A DNA stretch of 32,105 nt from Bacillota bacterium (GTDB lineage Bacteria; Bacillota; Clostridia; Eubacteriales; Eubacteriaceae): assembly GCA_018903255.1 (NCBI GenBank), contig JAHIQT010000084.1:1-32105 (forward strand), written 5' to 3'. Every line of letters starts with the position of its first letter. Position 1 is the stretch's first letter. Made by a program: the position numbers and the translations under genes. Below are positions 6,155 to 14,854 of this stretch, one piece after another. The notes beneath the pieces were generated by a model. The model saw nothing but the letters and a program-made list of their open reading frames with translations, did not search any database and was not told the origin of the DNA.

Positions 6155-6877
6155 ATGAATTGGGATTGTTTAATCGTCGATGATGAAGTGGAACTTGCGA
6201 GAGCGACCTGTGAATATTTTGAAATGTTTGGCGTGACCTGCACCCTTGTGACCAATTTTGAAGCATGTGTCGACTTTATCGAAAACAACCAGGTTAAACT
6301 GATTTTGCTGGATATCAATCTGGGAAATGATAGTGGATTTGAATTATGTAAGGCGCTCCGTAAAAAAACCGATGTGCCGATTCTTTTTATCAGTGCCCGA
6401 CAGAGTGATGATGACGTTCTGATTGCCCTGAATATTGGTGGCGATGATTACATCAAGAAACCCTATTCCCTGAGCGTCTTGCTGGCCAAGGTCAAGGTGA
6501 TCATCAAGCGCTATGAGGCGGCGGGCCTAAAAACTGGGGGCAATGATGCGGACAGTGCTCAGTTAAGTGAGCAAGACAGCTGCGGCAACTTGAGAATTGA
6601 TAAGGATGCCATGAAGGTTTATCGGAGTGGAAAAGATGTCGGTTTTAAGACAAAGGAGTTTAAGCTCTTTTTATACCTCTATGAAAACAAAAACCGGGTC
6701 ATTTCTAAGGATGAGTTATTTGCTAACATTTGGGGAGATGCATTTTTTAGCGATGGCACCCTGAATGTGCACATCCGTAAAATCCGCGAGAAAATCGAAG
6801 AAAATCCTAATCAACCCCAATATATTAAAACCATCTGGGGTACCGGATACATGTTTGAGACCAGCCAAAACGAATAG
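6155..6877 (+). CDS. OmpR/PhoB-family response regulator
   Basis: A 240-residue two-component regulator. The receiver domain (about 1-120) has the acidic pair D9/D10, phospho-acceptor D53 in LILLDINLG, the switch Ser at 80 (FISA) and K102 in IKKPYS. The C-terminal winged helix (about 140-236) has FKTKEFKLFLYL, the recognition-helix region GTLNVHIRKIREKIEE and the terminal hairpin TIWGTGYMF. It precedes its sensor kinase by 51 nt, and a transporter operon follows. Its likely target is the row of TAAGAA boxes at 8250-8299, whose 11-bp spacing is what tandem OmpR/PhoB dimers recognise. Confidence 0.95.
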   Translation: MNWDCLIVDDEVELARATCEYFEMFGVTCTLVTNFEACVDFIENNQVKLILLDINLGNDSGFELCKALRKKTDVPILFISARQSDDDVLIALNIGGDDYIKKPYSLSVLLAKVKVIIKRYEAAGLKTGGNDADSAQLSEQDSCGNLRIDKDAMKVYRSGKDVGFKTKEFKLFLYLYENKNRVISKDELFANIWGDAFFSDGTLNVHIRKIREKIEENPNQPQYIKTIWGTGYMFETSQNE

Positions 6878-6928
6878 CCATGGTACGCTGTTATTTAGAT
6901 AAAAAAGAATGATCAGGTGAGGAAATCG

Positions 6929-8239
6929 ATGAGAATAAGAAACGTGGTTATCCTATTTACGGTGATGTTATTGGTTGTTTATGGGTCTCTTATCAGCACG
7001 ATTGCGGCCACCCAGATTAATCAGGTCGATGTTACGGAGATTAATGGAATCGTTAAAAGTATCGAAAAAGACTGGGCCGATGGAGCGGCTAAAAAATCTG
7101 GTACTGTTGGGACAATGTCCTATCAGATCGCCCTGGTTGGCGATGCAAATTATCAGGCACTTTTGTTTGACGGGATCAAGAATCGTCAGACCATTATCGA
7201 TTTGACCGAATCAGCAGCTGATGGGCAGCTAGAACTACTGGGGAAGATCATCTTTCAAGCCGATGGCAGTGAAGAAGTAGCCGTCAAAAGAAGGCTGCTG
7301 ATCATTGTCACGATCACCTTTCTGATTGTTTCAATGATGGTTTATGCGGTTTTAGGGCTGGTACACCGATCGATTCTTAGGCCCTTTGGTGTTATGAAAG
7401 AGTTTGCCCGAAAAATTGCTGATGGTGATTTGGAGTTTCGCTTGCCAATGGATCGGGGTAATTACTTTGGAGCCTTTACCGAAAGCTTTGATTTGATGCG
7501 GGAAGAATTGAGAAAGGCCAGGCAGGGCGAATATCAGGCCAATATCAGCAAAAAAGAGCTGGTCGCCGAACTATCCCATGATATAAAAACACCGGTGGCC
7601 ACCATAAAAGCCATCTGTGAGGTGCTAGCGATCAAGCTGGCAACCGTTAAAACAGCCGATTTGCCAGCTTTAACGGCAGCAAGGACGCTGACTGAAAGCA
7701 TCGAAAAAATTGCCGTGATCGATGCCAAAGCTGATATCATTGATGCCTTGATTAGCAACCTCTTCCACGCAACCCTGGAAGAACTGGAAATGCTAAAAAT
7801 CAATAGCAGTGAACAAGCCAGCACTGTGATTATGCAAATGTTTAAGGATATCGACAATTTCGGGAAAATCCAATTTAAAAATGATCTGGTCGAGTGCTTG
7901 ATTTTTTGTGACCCGCTGCGACTTAGTCAGGTGATTGACAATGTTATCAGTAATTCCCATAAATATGCCAAAACGGATATCGATATCTGGTTTAATCTCG
8001 ACAAAATAGAAAAAAATCTGACGGTAAAAATCAAAGATTATGGAGCCGGGGTCGATCCTGACGAATGTCCGCTGGTATGTGAAAAGTTTTTTCGCGGTTC
8101 CGGGCAAACGGTTCAAAATACCCCGGGATCGGGCTTGGGTCTCTATCTGGCGCGACAGTTTATGGTCGGCATGGGTGGAAATCTCCGCTGTTATAATGAG
8201 GACGGCTTTGTGGTAGAATTACGGATCAAAGTGGTTTAG
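6929..8239 (+). CDS. Membrane sensor histidine kinase
   Basis: A 436-residue kinase. ATG 6929 is chosen because AGGTGAGG (6915-6922) precedes it and overlaps the alternative GTG 6917. It has an N-terminal membrane helix (about 4-26), an extracytoplasmic sensor region of about 95 residues, a second helix (about 121-146), a HAMP linker (about 147-200), the phospho-accepting His in ELSHDIKTP (about residue 217), an N box NVISNSHKY, and G boxes DYGAGVD and GSGLGLYLA. The large outer domain distinguishes it from the intramembrane BceS type. It should phosphorylate the preceding regulator and control the ABC transporter. Signal unknown. Confidence 0.93.
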   Translation: MRIRNVVILFTVMLLVVYGSLISTIAATQINQVDVTEINGIVKSIEKDWADGAAKKSGTVGTMSYQIALVGDANYQALLFDGIKNRQTIIDLTESAADGQLELLGKIIFQADGSEEVAVKRRLLIIVTITFLIVSMMVYAVLGLVHRSILRPFGVMKEFARKIADGDLEFRLPMDRGNYFGAFTESFDLMREELRKARQGEYQANISKKELVAELSHDIKTPVATIKAICEVLAIKLATVKTADLPALTAARTLTESIEKIAVIDAKADIIDALISNLFHATLEELEMLKINSSEQASTVIMQMFKDIDNFGKIQFKNDLVECLIFCDPLRLSQVIDNVISNSHKYAKTDIDIWFNLDKIEKNLTVKIKDYGAGVDPDECPLVCEKFFRGSGQTVQNTPGSGLGLYLARQFMVGMGGNLRCYNEDGFVVELRIKVV

Positions 8240-8249
8240 TTTTTCGATT

Positions 8250-8299
8250 TAAGAAACAGATAAGAAATTAGTAAGAGTTGGCAAAAGACCGGTTAAGAA
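8250..8299 (+). promoter_or_regulatory. Tandem TAAGAA operator boxes, 11-bp period
   Basis: TAAGAA at 8250-8255 and 8261-8266, TAAGAG at 8272-8277, TAAGAA at 8294-8299: starts 11, 11 and 22 bp apart. The last box ends nine bases before TATAAT (8309-8314), where a -35 would be. This is the PhoB/OmpR activation arrangement. Binding by the regulator at 6155-6877 is inferred. Confidence 0.7.
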
Positions 8300-8308
8300 C
8301 ATATCGCA

Positions 8309-8314
8309 TATAAT
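8309..8314 (+). promoter_or_regulatory. -10 element of the transporter operon
   Basis: TATAAT, with no recognisable -35 hexamer at 17 bp, consistent with an activator-dependent promoter. Transcription would start near 8321, about 70 nt before ATG 8392. Confidence 0.65.
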
Positions 8315-8391
8315 AAGGCCATGGAAAGCAAAAGCCGACCATGGTCTTTATCATCGGGATAAAGAAGCAATTTGTCAAGCAGGAGGAACTA

Positions 8392-9150
8392 ATGGAAAAT
8401 ACAATTTTAAGGGCAGAAATGCTCAGTAAAACCTATTCAAACGGCAGCATCATGCAGCACGTCTTAAAAAATCTCAACATCGAAATAGCAGAAGGTGACT
8501 TTACGGTTATTATGGGTAGCTCAGGATCGGGCAAGTCGACCCTGCTTTATGCCTTGTCGGGGATGGACAAGCCGACCCTGGGAACCATTGATTTTAGAGG
8601 CGAGGAGATCTCCAAATATAACAATGACCAACTGGCTATCTTTAGAAGAAAGCATTGCGGTTTTGTTTTTCAGCAGATCTATCTCAATGATACCATGACG
8701 GTGCTGGATAATATTATGATCTCGGGCCTGCTGGTCAGCCGCGATAAAAAGACCATCGCCAGCCGGGCAAAAGAGCTGCTCCATCAGGTTGGCATGGATG
8801 ATACCTGTTATGATAAGTATCCATCGCAGCTATCTGGTGGGGAAGCCCAGCGGGTAGCCATTGTCCGGGCACTGATCAATGCGCCGGAAATCGTCTTTGC
8901 GGATGAACCGACCGGAGCCCTTAACTCAACCAACGCCGTCAACGTATTAGATGTACTGACCGAGGTCAATGCCTCTGGCCAAAGCATCATCATGGTGACC
9001 CATGATATCAAAACTGCCCGCCGCGCTAACCGTATTCTTTATCTGAAAGATGGGGTTATCATCGACGAACTGAGTCTGGGAACCTATGTCAAGGACGATC
9101 CCAAACGACATGGAAGGCTTCGGGAATTTTTAGAAAGTATGGGATGGTAG
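8392..9150 (+). CDS. ABC transporter ATP-binding protein (LolD/MacB type)
   Basis: A 252-residue nucleotide-binding subunit. ATG 8392 follows AGGAGG (8381-8386) at ideal spacing; the longer frame from 8341 has no such site. Walker A is GSSGSGKST, the Q loop is FVFQQIYL, the signature LSGGEAQR, Walker B VFADEPTG, and the switch His lies in MVTHDIKT. The sequence falls in the LolD/MacB/BceA group that works with FtsX-like permeases. It abuts the permease gene (1 nt gap) and lies behind the two-component genes, the usual setting of peptide-antibiotic or cell-envelope stress export. The substrate cannot be read from sequence. Confidence 0.93.
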   Translation: MENTILRAEMLSKTYSNGSIMQHVLKNLNIEIAEGDFTVIMGSSGSGKSTLLYALSGMDKPTLGTIDFRGEEISKYNNDQLAIFRRKHCGFVFQQIYLNDTMTVLDNIMISGLLVSRDKKTIASRAKELLHQVGMDDTCYDKYPSQLSGGEAQRVAIVRALINAPEIVFADEPTGALNSTNAVNVLDVLTEVNASGQSIIMVTHDIKTARRANRILYLKDGVIIDELSLGTYVKDDPKRHGRLREFLESMGW

Positions 9151-9151
9151 C

Positions 9152-11521
9152 ATGAAGATCCTGATGATTGCAACCAACAATATAAAAAAGGCCAAGGTGG
9201 CCACTGCCACCCTGATTATCCTGATTGCCATCACCACCATCTTTCTCTATGTGGGAATCAGTGTGCTATCAAATATGGATAGCTTTATCGATAAGAAAAA
9301 CACCCAATCCAATGGTGCCCATCTCATCTCGATAAACGATGGAACCCATAATCAGGAGATCCGCGACATTTATGAATCAATCGAGTCCTATTCCTACAGT
9401 GAAGAGGAAACAGGGATGATATCGATGTCGTCCGCCTTTCAAAATATTGACGTTGGCGAAGAAGTCTATCGTATTTCCTCGATTTTTTTAAATCTTGATA
9501 CGCCCCGGCAAATCTCGCGGGTGGATATCATTGATAAGACCGATCAAATGCCCCAAAATGGGGTGATTGTTCCCTATATCTTAAAGGTGGTTAATGGCTA
9601 TCAAACCGGCGATACCTTAAAACTGATGGTCGATGATGCCAGTATCGAGCTTGAGATTGCCGGATTTTATGAAGATCTGATGTTTGCCAGTCCTTCTAAC
9701 GTGAGTATGTATAAATTGTATGTCGGCGATCAGCAGTTTTCGGAATTCCTTTCTCAATCGGCCTACGGCTCAAAATGCACTTACATGGCGGTGATTACGA
9801 AAAATATCAATGAGTCGGAATCATTTGAAACCCAAAGTGCCAAAAAAATTGAAAACATCCTACCAGAAGGTACCGGCAGTTGCTTTACCCTCAGTTACGG
9901 AACAATGAAAACCGGGGTAAGTGTTTTTATCAACATTATTATGGCAGTGCTGGTCTCTTTTTCGATTATTATTTTAGTGATTGCGGCGATCGTGATTAAA
10001 TTTTCGACCACCACCCATATTGAAAACAATATCAAGAATATCGGAACCCTAGAAGCGATGGGGTACACAAGCAGGCAAATCATTTGCTCGATTTTGCTCG
10101 AATACCTGATGATTGCCACCGTCGCTTTTGTGGTAGGACTGGGTGCGGCACTGTTGATTTCACCAATGATTACCAATGTCGTATCATCTGCAATTGGCCT
10201 TGGGTGGGCGACCGGGCTTGACCTTAAGGCGGTGCTGACAAGCCTAAGTGTGATCCTGATTGCGGTGCTGGGAATTGCTTATTTTAGCGCCTACAAAATC
10301 AAAAAAATCACCCCCCTAGTAGCTTTGCGCAATGGTGTCCAAACCCATCATTTTGGGAAAAATAGGTTCCCGTTAGAGCGGACAAAACTAAATCTCAATA
10401 CCGCCATGGGTCTAAAAGCCTTGATGCTTAACAAAGGCCAGAATGCCATTGCCGGGCTGATCATCATGCTGCTGAGTCTGGTAAGTGTATTTGCATTGGC
10501 GGCTTACTACAATTTTTCGATTGATCAAACCGCGATGATCAAGCTAATTGGGCTGGAAACCGCCGAGGTGCAACTAACCGCCCTGGTGGATGAAGAACAA
10601 ATATTTTCAGAAATTGCCGCGATGCCGGAGGTCGAAGACGTCATCAGGCTCAATTCCTTTGATGGGATGATCCAATTTAAGGGGCAAGAAAGCGGTGTAA
10701 ATACCAGAATTACTGAAGATTACAGCCGGCTGAAAGTCAATACCTGCGTAAAAGGGCGGATGCCGGCACATGATAATGAGATTGCCATCACCAGCATTGT
10801 CCTTGGTAATCTTGGCGCCCAGATGGGAGATACGGTAGCGATTGATTATAATGGCATCAGCCAGGAGTTTTTGGTTGTTGGGGTAATCCAGCAGTTTAAT
10901 ATGTTGGGAAAAGGTGCCGCGATAACAACAGCAGGCATGAAAAAACTGGTGCCATCTTATCAAGAACAGAACCTGATGGTTTATCTGGCACAAGGTCAGG
11001 AGACCGACAAATTTATCACCAAAATAAACAATCACTATGGCAAAGAGCAAATTCTTTGTAACAGCTATTTCGAATCGATTGAAATGATGCTAAAATCATT
11101 TGAAACATCGATGAAAATTGTGGTAACGGCATGTCTGGGGATGATTGCAGTGATTATAGTCTTTATTCTGTTTCTAGTGATCAGGGTACGGCTATTACGT
11201 GAGCGAACCCGCCTGGGGGTTTCCAAGGCGTTGGGCTTTACTGCCAATCAGCTGATTGGTCAAATTATAATTAGTGAAATGCCGGTCATTATTGGAGCGG
11301 CGGTGGTGGGCGCCATTGCCGGCTATTTTGCCACCAATCCGCTGCTGGCCCTGATGCTTGCGGCCAATGGCATCTTAAACTGTGATTTTTACGTCGATCC
11401 CAGCCTGGTGCTGTTCACAGCAATCGGAATCAGCCTGCTAGGACTAACAACGGTGCTGCTTGTTGCCGGCAAGATCAGAAAAATTAGCCCCTGTAAGATG
11501 TTTGAAGAAGGGGTGGATTAA
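9152..11521 (+). CDS. FtsX-like ABC transporter permease
   Basis: A 789-residue permease. It has an N-terminal helix (about 18-40), a large extracytoplasmic domain to about 255, three helices (about 255-280, 310-335, 360-380), a central helix (about 427-450), a second extracytoplasmic domain, and three C-terminal helices (about 657-680, 712-738, 753-775). The two three-helix sets are tandem FtsX domains, each ending in a basic KI-P motif (KKITPLVALRNG and RKISPCKMFEEG). With eight helices it resembles paired-FtsX permeases rather than the ten-helix BceB. It forms the membrane part of the transporter with the ATPase immediately upstream. Mechanotransmission or export of envelope-active compounds is expected from family knowledge. 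Confidence 0.92.
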   Translation: MKILMIATNNIKKAKVATATLIILIAITTIFLYVGISVLSNMDSFIDKKNTQSNGAHLISINDGTHNQEIRDIYESIESYSYSEEETGMISMSSAFQNIDVGEEVYRISSIFLNLDTPRQISRVDIIDKTDQMPQNGVIVPYILKVVNGYQTGDTLKLMVDDASIELEIAGFYEDLMFASPSNVSMYKLYVGDQQFSEFLSQSAYGSKCTYMAVITKNINESESFETQSAKKIENILPEGTGSCFTLSYGTMKTGVSVFINIIMAVLVSFSIIILVIAAIVIKFSTTTHIENNIKNIGTLEAMGYTSRQIICSILLEYLMIATVAFVVGLGAALLISPMITNVVSSAIGLGWATGLDLKAVLTSLSVILIAVLGIAYFSAYKIKKITPLVALRNGVQTHHFGKNRFPLERTKLNLNTAMGLKALMLNKGQNAIAGLIIMLLSLVSVFALAAYYNFSIDQTAMIKLIGLETAEVQLTALVDEEQIFSEIAAMPEVEDVIRLNSFDGMIQFKGQESGVNTRITEDYSRLKVNTCVKGRMPAHDNEIAITSIVLGNLGAQMGDTVAIDYNGISQEFLVVGVIQQFNMLGKGAAITTAGMKKLVPSYQEQNLMVYLAQGQETDKFITKINNHYGKEQILCNSYFESIEMMLKSFETSMKIVVTACLGMIAVIIVFILFLVIRVRLLRERTRLGVSKALGFTANQLIGQIIISEMPVIIGAAVVGAIAGYFATNPLLALMLAANGILNCDFYVDPSLVLFTAIGISLLGLTTVLLVAGKIRKISPCKMFEEGVD

Positions 11522-11630
11522 TAAAAAAGTCTAATCAAAATTGTCAGTAAGGGTGTTCAAAAATCTGAGTATGATCGCCTAGAAGATAGCAGATTGATAC
11601 TAATCGCGAAAAATGTATTTACAAATAAAG

Positions 11631-11686
11631 ATCGACATGCTATTATGACCATGAGTCACATGACTCGCGGTCATAATAGTGTCGAG
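11631..11686. repeat. Long interrupted inverted repeat
   Basis: Nested pairings are TCGACA (11632-11637) with TGTCGA (11680-11685), CTATTATGACC (11640-11650) with GGTCATAATAG (11669-11679), and GAGTC (11653-11657) with GACTC (11662-11666). Only small bulges interrupt about 22 base pairs. No T tract, so not a typical terminator. It ends 66 nt before the amidohydrolase start. Confidence 0.8.
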
Positions 11687-11751
11687 ATACTATCTAAATG
11701 CCAGCGCGCACATATTTTAATTTATCTGAGGAAAAGAGGGGGAATAAGGCG

Positions 11752-12783
11752 ATGTTAACAAAGCAGGATCTCGTTCAGCATGAAGAATACCTGAAATTAA
11801 ATGAATTGGGTGAGTTTGTCATTGATATCGATGAGGACTTGGAAATTATCGATTTTCATACACATATGTGCAATGTTCTGCCGATTAAGCATATTGATCC
11901 AAATTCAAAAGGAAATAAGCTCACATTTCCGACGCTTCCGCCAATTGAAAAGACTGATTTTTCAGTGCCCTACTGGACAAAAGAAGAACTAAATATTAAC
12001 CAGAAAGGCATAATGCCAGTGTTTCGATATGTGAAAAATGCCTATGCTGTGTTGCAGGACGTGAAAAAAGGCGGAACTTATGATAATTGTTTTAAGTCCC
12101 AAGCGGATAATAAGATTGTACTCAATGTGGTGCTGCCATTGAGCACAAAAAAATGCGACTGTTCACCAGAGGCGCTAAGAATTGCCGCCGATTATCCGAG
12201 CCGATTTGTAGCATTTTGTTCGGTTCATCCCGATGATCCTGAGATGAAGAAAAAAATAGTAAAATATAAAGGCCTTGGTGCAAAAGGCTTAAAGCTTAAG
12301 ATATCGGACATTGAGCTTAAAAATGATTTCAGTTCGCTAGTGACGCTGTTTAGAACCTGTCATGAAGCAGAATTGCCGGTTATCTTGCATACCGGGTCAA
12401 TTCCTGTGGATCAGGAAAGGACATCTAAACTGCTATGGAAGTTTTTAAGGTCAACCCGAGTTGAATTATTTGGTCATCTACTTAAGGAAATGCCAAAAGA
12501 TTTTGTCTTTATCTTCGGACATAGCGGGGTTTGCGAATATAAACTTGTCGCCGAATATTTAAAAAAATTTCCGTCAAGTTATGCAGAATTGTCAAGCCAA
12601 TCCCAGCATAGCATCAGATATTTAATCGATGAGGTCGGTTATGAACGGTTGTTATTTGGCTCAGACTGGCCAGCCTTGCCTCAGGCAATCACTCTTTCGC
12701 GCGTATTAATAGCAACCTCAGAAAACAAAGATGCAAGGGATCATATCCTAAGTAAGAACGCTAAGAAGCTGTTGAAGCAATAA
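11752..12783 (+). CDS. Amidohydrolase-2 family metal-dependent hydrolase
   Basis: A 343-residue TIM-barrel protein. ATG 11752 is preferred to ATG 11698 because AGAGGGGG and AAGGCG lie before it, while 11698 has no ribosome binding site and touches the dyad. Active-site elements appear in order: the metal-binding H-x-H in IIDFHTHMC, a GAKGLKLKI strand after a region of sequential barrel strands, H in PVILHTGS, H in FIFGHSGV and the catalytic/metal Asp in LLFGSDWPAL. This is the amidohydrolase-2 pattern (decarboxylase or lactonase-like hydrolases). The substrate is not predictable. It is monocistronic, with its own terminator at 12798-12837. Confidence 0.85.
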   Translation: MLTKQDLVQHEEYLKLNELGEFVIDIDEDLEIIDFHTHMCNVLPIKHIDPNSKGNKLTFPTLPPIEKTDFSVPYWTKEELNINQKGIMPVFRYVKNAYAVLQDVKKGGTYDNCFKSQADNKIVLNVVLPLSTKKCDCSPEALRIAADYPSRFVAFCSVHPDDPEMKKKIVKYKGLGAKGLKLKISDIELKNDFSSLVTLFRTCHEAELPVILHTGSIPVDQERTSKLLWKFLRSTRVELFGHLLKEMPKDFVFIFGHSGVCEYKLVAEYLKKFPSSYAELSSQSQHSIRYLIDEVGYERLLFGSDWPALPQAITLSRVLIATSENKDARDHILSKNAKKLLKQ

Positions 12784-12797
12784 AAAGATATTTGCTT

Positions 12798-12837
12798 AAA
12801 GCCATGACGCCATCCGCCGGTATCATGGCTTTTTTTT
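12798..12837 (+). terminator. Rho-independent terminator
   Basis: AAAGCCATGA (12798-12807) pairs with TCATGGCTTT (12823-12832), followed by a run of Ts. Confidence 0.9.
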
Positions 12838-12866
12838 CTAAAATGGATTAATTTTCTTGATTACTC

Positions 12867-12875
12867 TGATATAAT
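12867..12875 (+). promoter_or_regulatory. Extended -10 promoter for the macro/VWA genes
   Basis: TGATATAAT is a TGn plus perfect TATAAT. No clear -35 was seen, which extended -10 promoters tolerate. It lies about 50 nt before ATG 12928. Confidence 0.55.
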
Positions 12876-12927
12876 GAAGAAAAGATTGGAATTGTAATTG
12901 AACTAATGAAGGGACGGTGCTTGAGAT

Positions 12928-13962
12928 ATGCCATTTGAAATCATCCGAAACGATATTACTAAAATGTCGGTCGACATCATTGTTAATGCCGCCAACACTG
13001 GGTTAAAAATGGGCGGCGGCGTCTGTGGGGCGATCTTTGCCGCCGCCGGGGCGGACAAGCTCCAGGCCGAATGCGACCAGATCGGTTTTTGTGCGGTGGG
13101 TGAGGCGGTGATCACCGACGGTTATCGGCTTCCAGCAAAGCGCATCATCCACACCGTCGGGCCGGTTTGGCAGGGCGGCACTGCCAACGAGGCCGAGTTG
13201 CTTTACCGAGCCTATACCAGTTCTCTGCAGCTGGCGCTAGAAGAGGATTGCAAAACGATTGCCTTTCCCCTGATTTCATCAGGGATCTATGGCTATCCCA
13301 AGGATCAAGCCTTAAAGATTGCAGTGGCGGCCATTTCGGAATTTTTGTTGGAACATGAGCTGCTAGTTTATTTGGTGGTTTTTGATAAAAAGGCTTTTGC
13401 CTTCAGCGAAAAGCTATTTACGGATATAAGAAAATATATCGATGACCATTATGTGGATGAACATCCTGTTGATGAACGAAATATTGAATTTGAACCCGAC
13501 CTGCCCAAGTATAGTCGGGTGCGCACGACCGCTCCGCAAGAAAAGCTGGCTGAAAGTCAGCCCTTTATGCCGGCACCGACGGTAGCAGTCAAAAGGAGTC
13601 TGGAGGATCTGTTAGGGCAACTCGACGACTCGTTTTCAGAGATGCTGCTGCGACTGATTGATCAAAAGGGCATGACCGATGTAGAAACCTATAAAAAAGC
13701 TAATATTGACCGAAAATTATTTTCCAAGATCCGCAGTAAAAAGGATTATAATCCCAGCAAGGCTACCGCGATTGCCTTCGCCATTGCCCTGGAGTTAAAT
13801 CTTGACGAGACCCGCGATCTGCTGGGGCGAGCCGGCTATGCCCTCTCCCACAGCAACGAGTTTGATCTGATTATTGAGTATTTTATCAATGGAGAAAATT
13901 ATAACATTTATGAAATCAACGAAGCTCTATTCGCCTTTGACCAGGCTTTGTTAGGCGCCTGA
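12928..13962 (+). CDS. Macro-domain (ADP-ribose hydrolase-like) protein with C-terminal helical domain
   Basis: A 344-residue protein. Residues about 1-170 are a macro domain: VNAANTGLKMGGGVCGAIF is the ligand-binding NAAN-GGG loop and FPLISSGIYGYP the second loop, as in O-acetyl-ADP-ribose deacetylases and mono-ADP-ribosyl-glutamate hydrolases. Residues 175-215 form a charged linker. Residues about 218-344 are a separate helical domain, starting LEDLLGQLDDSFSEML, with an HTH-like core (YKKANIDRKLFSKIRSKKDY, then PSKATAIAFAIALELNLDE). A similar C-terminal domain occurs on other Firmicute proteins; its partner or target is unsettled. AAGGGACGG precedes the start. The VWA gene follows 76 nt downstream in the same direction, probably one cassette. 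Confidence 0.88.
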   Translation: MPFEIIRNDITKMSVDIIVNAANTGLKMGGGVCGAIFAAAGADKLQAECDQIGFCAVGEAVITDGYRLPAKRIIHTVGPVWQGGTANEAELLYRAYTSSLQLALEEDCKTIAFPLISSGIYGYPKDQALKIAVAAISEFLLEHELLVYLVVFDKKAFAFSEKLFTDIRKYIDDHYVDEHPVDERNIEFEPDLPKYSRVRTTAPQEKLAESQPFMPAPTVAVKRSLEDLLGQLDDSFSEMLLRLIDQKGMTDVETYKKANIDRKLFSKIRSKKDYNPSKATAIAFAIALELNLDETRDLLGRAGYALSHSNEFDLIIEYFINGENYNIYEINEALFAFDQALLGA

Positions 13963-14038
13963 TTGTCGTTTTGAAAGCGACCAACGACCAGGCAAATCGT
14001 GTTATCCTTTGATTAACAAAGAAACGGAGGATAATACG

Positions 14039-14716
14039 ATGAACACAAATCAAACAAATCAAGAAAAAACTACTAAAACGGAACTGGTCTTTATTCTGGA
14101 TAAAAGCGGCTCGATGTCGGGTTTGGAAAGCGATACCATCGGCGGTTACAATGCCATGCTTAAAAAACAGCAGCAAGCCCCTGGTGCAGCTCGGGTCACG
14201 ACAGTACTTTTTGATGATAACTATGAAGTGCTCCACGATCGGATTGATATCCAGGGTCTTGCCCCGATCACCGAAAATGAATATTATGTCGGCGGCTGCA
14301 CCGCCCTACTCGATGCGATTGGTAAAACCATCCACAAGATTGTCAATACCCAGCGCCATACCAAGCCCGAATATCAGTCCGATCAGGTTATTTTTGTGAT
14401 CACCACTGATGGTCTGGAAAATGCCAGCCGGGAATATTCCTATGAAAAGATCAAGAAAATGATCGAACTCGAGAAGACCCAGTATCACTGGGAATTTATT
14501 TTCCTGGGCGCCAATATTGATGCCCTTGAAACCGCCGCCAGGTTTGGGATTGATGCCGATCGGGCTGCCAATTATCATGCTGATGGTGCCGGCACCCAAT
14601 TAAACTATCGGGTGGTTAGTGAGATGGTCAGTGAATTTCGGGCCTGCAAACCGATTCCCGCCAATTGGAAGGCGAAAATTGATGAGGATTTTGAGCAGCG
14701 AAAGAAAAAGAGCTAA
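14039..14716 (+). CDS. VWA-domain (MIDAS) protein
   Basis: A 225-residue cytoplasmic protein. ATG 14039 lies eight bases after ACGGAGG (14024-14030). A single von Willebrand factor A domain fills it: the metal-ion-dependent adhesion site is assembled from DKSGSM (DxSxS), the Thr in GGCTALLDAIG and the Asp in ITTDGLENASRE. No signal peptide or membrane helix is present, so this is an intracellular VWA, as in TerY-type and other stress or conflict-associated proteins. It follows the macro-domain gene and shares its strand; joint work in ADP-ribose-dependent signalling is a guess. It has a strong terminator at 14728-14763. Confidence 0.88.
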   Translation: MNTNQTNQEKTTKTELVFILDKSGSMSGLESDTIGGYNAMLKKQQQAPGAARVTTVLFDDNYEVLHDRIDIQGLAPITENEYYVGGCTALLDAIGKTIHKIVNTQRHTKPEYQSDQVIFVITTDGLENASREYSYEKIKKMIELEKTQYHWEFIFLGANIDALETAARFGIDADRAANYHADGAGTQLNYRVVSEMVSEFRACKPIPANWKAKIDEDFEQRKKKS

Positions 14717-14727
14717 TTGGAGCCAAG

Positions 14728-14763
14728 AAAACAGCAGGTAGGCTAATCCTACCTGCTGTTTTT
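14728..14763 (+). terminator. Rho-independent terminator
   Basis: AAAACAGCAGGTAGG pairs perfectly with CCTACCTGCTGTTTTT across a CTAAT loop: a 15-bp stem with a T run. Confidence 0.92.
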
Positions 14764-14854
14764 GAGACTCAAAAGGGGTCAATAGGTCTTGCCAATCATT
14801 CGATAAAACGATATGATAATTATAAAATGAATACGATAGAATGGAAAAAATAAA

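Noticed and set aside
11698-11751. N-terminal extension of the amidohydrolase
   Set aside because: ATG 11698 has no ribosome binding site, whereas ATG 11752 follows a purine-rich AGAGGGGG and the family core begins shortly after it.
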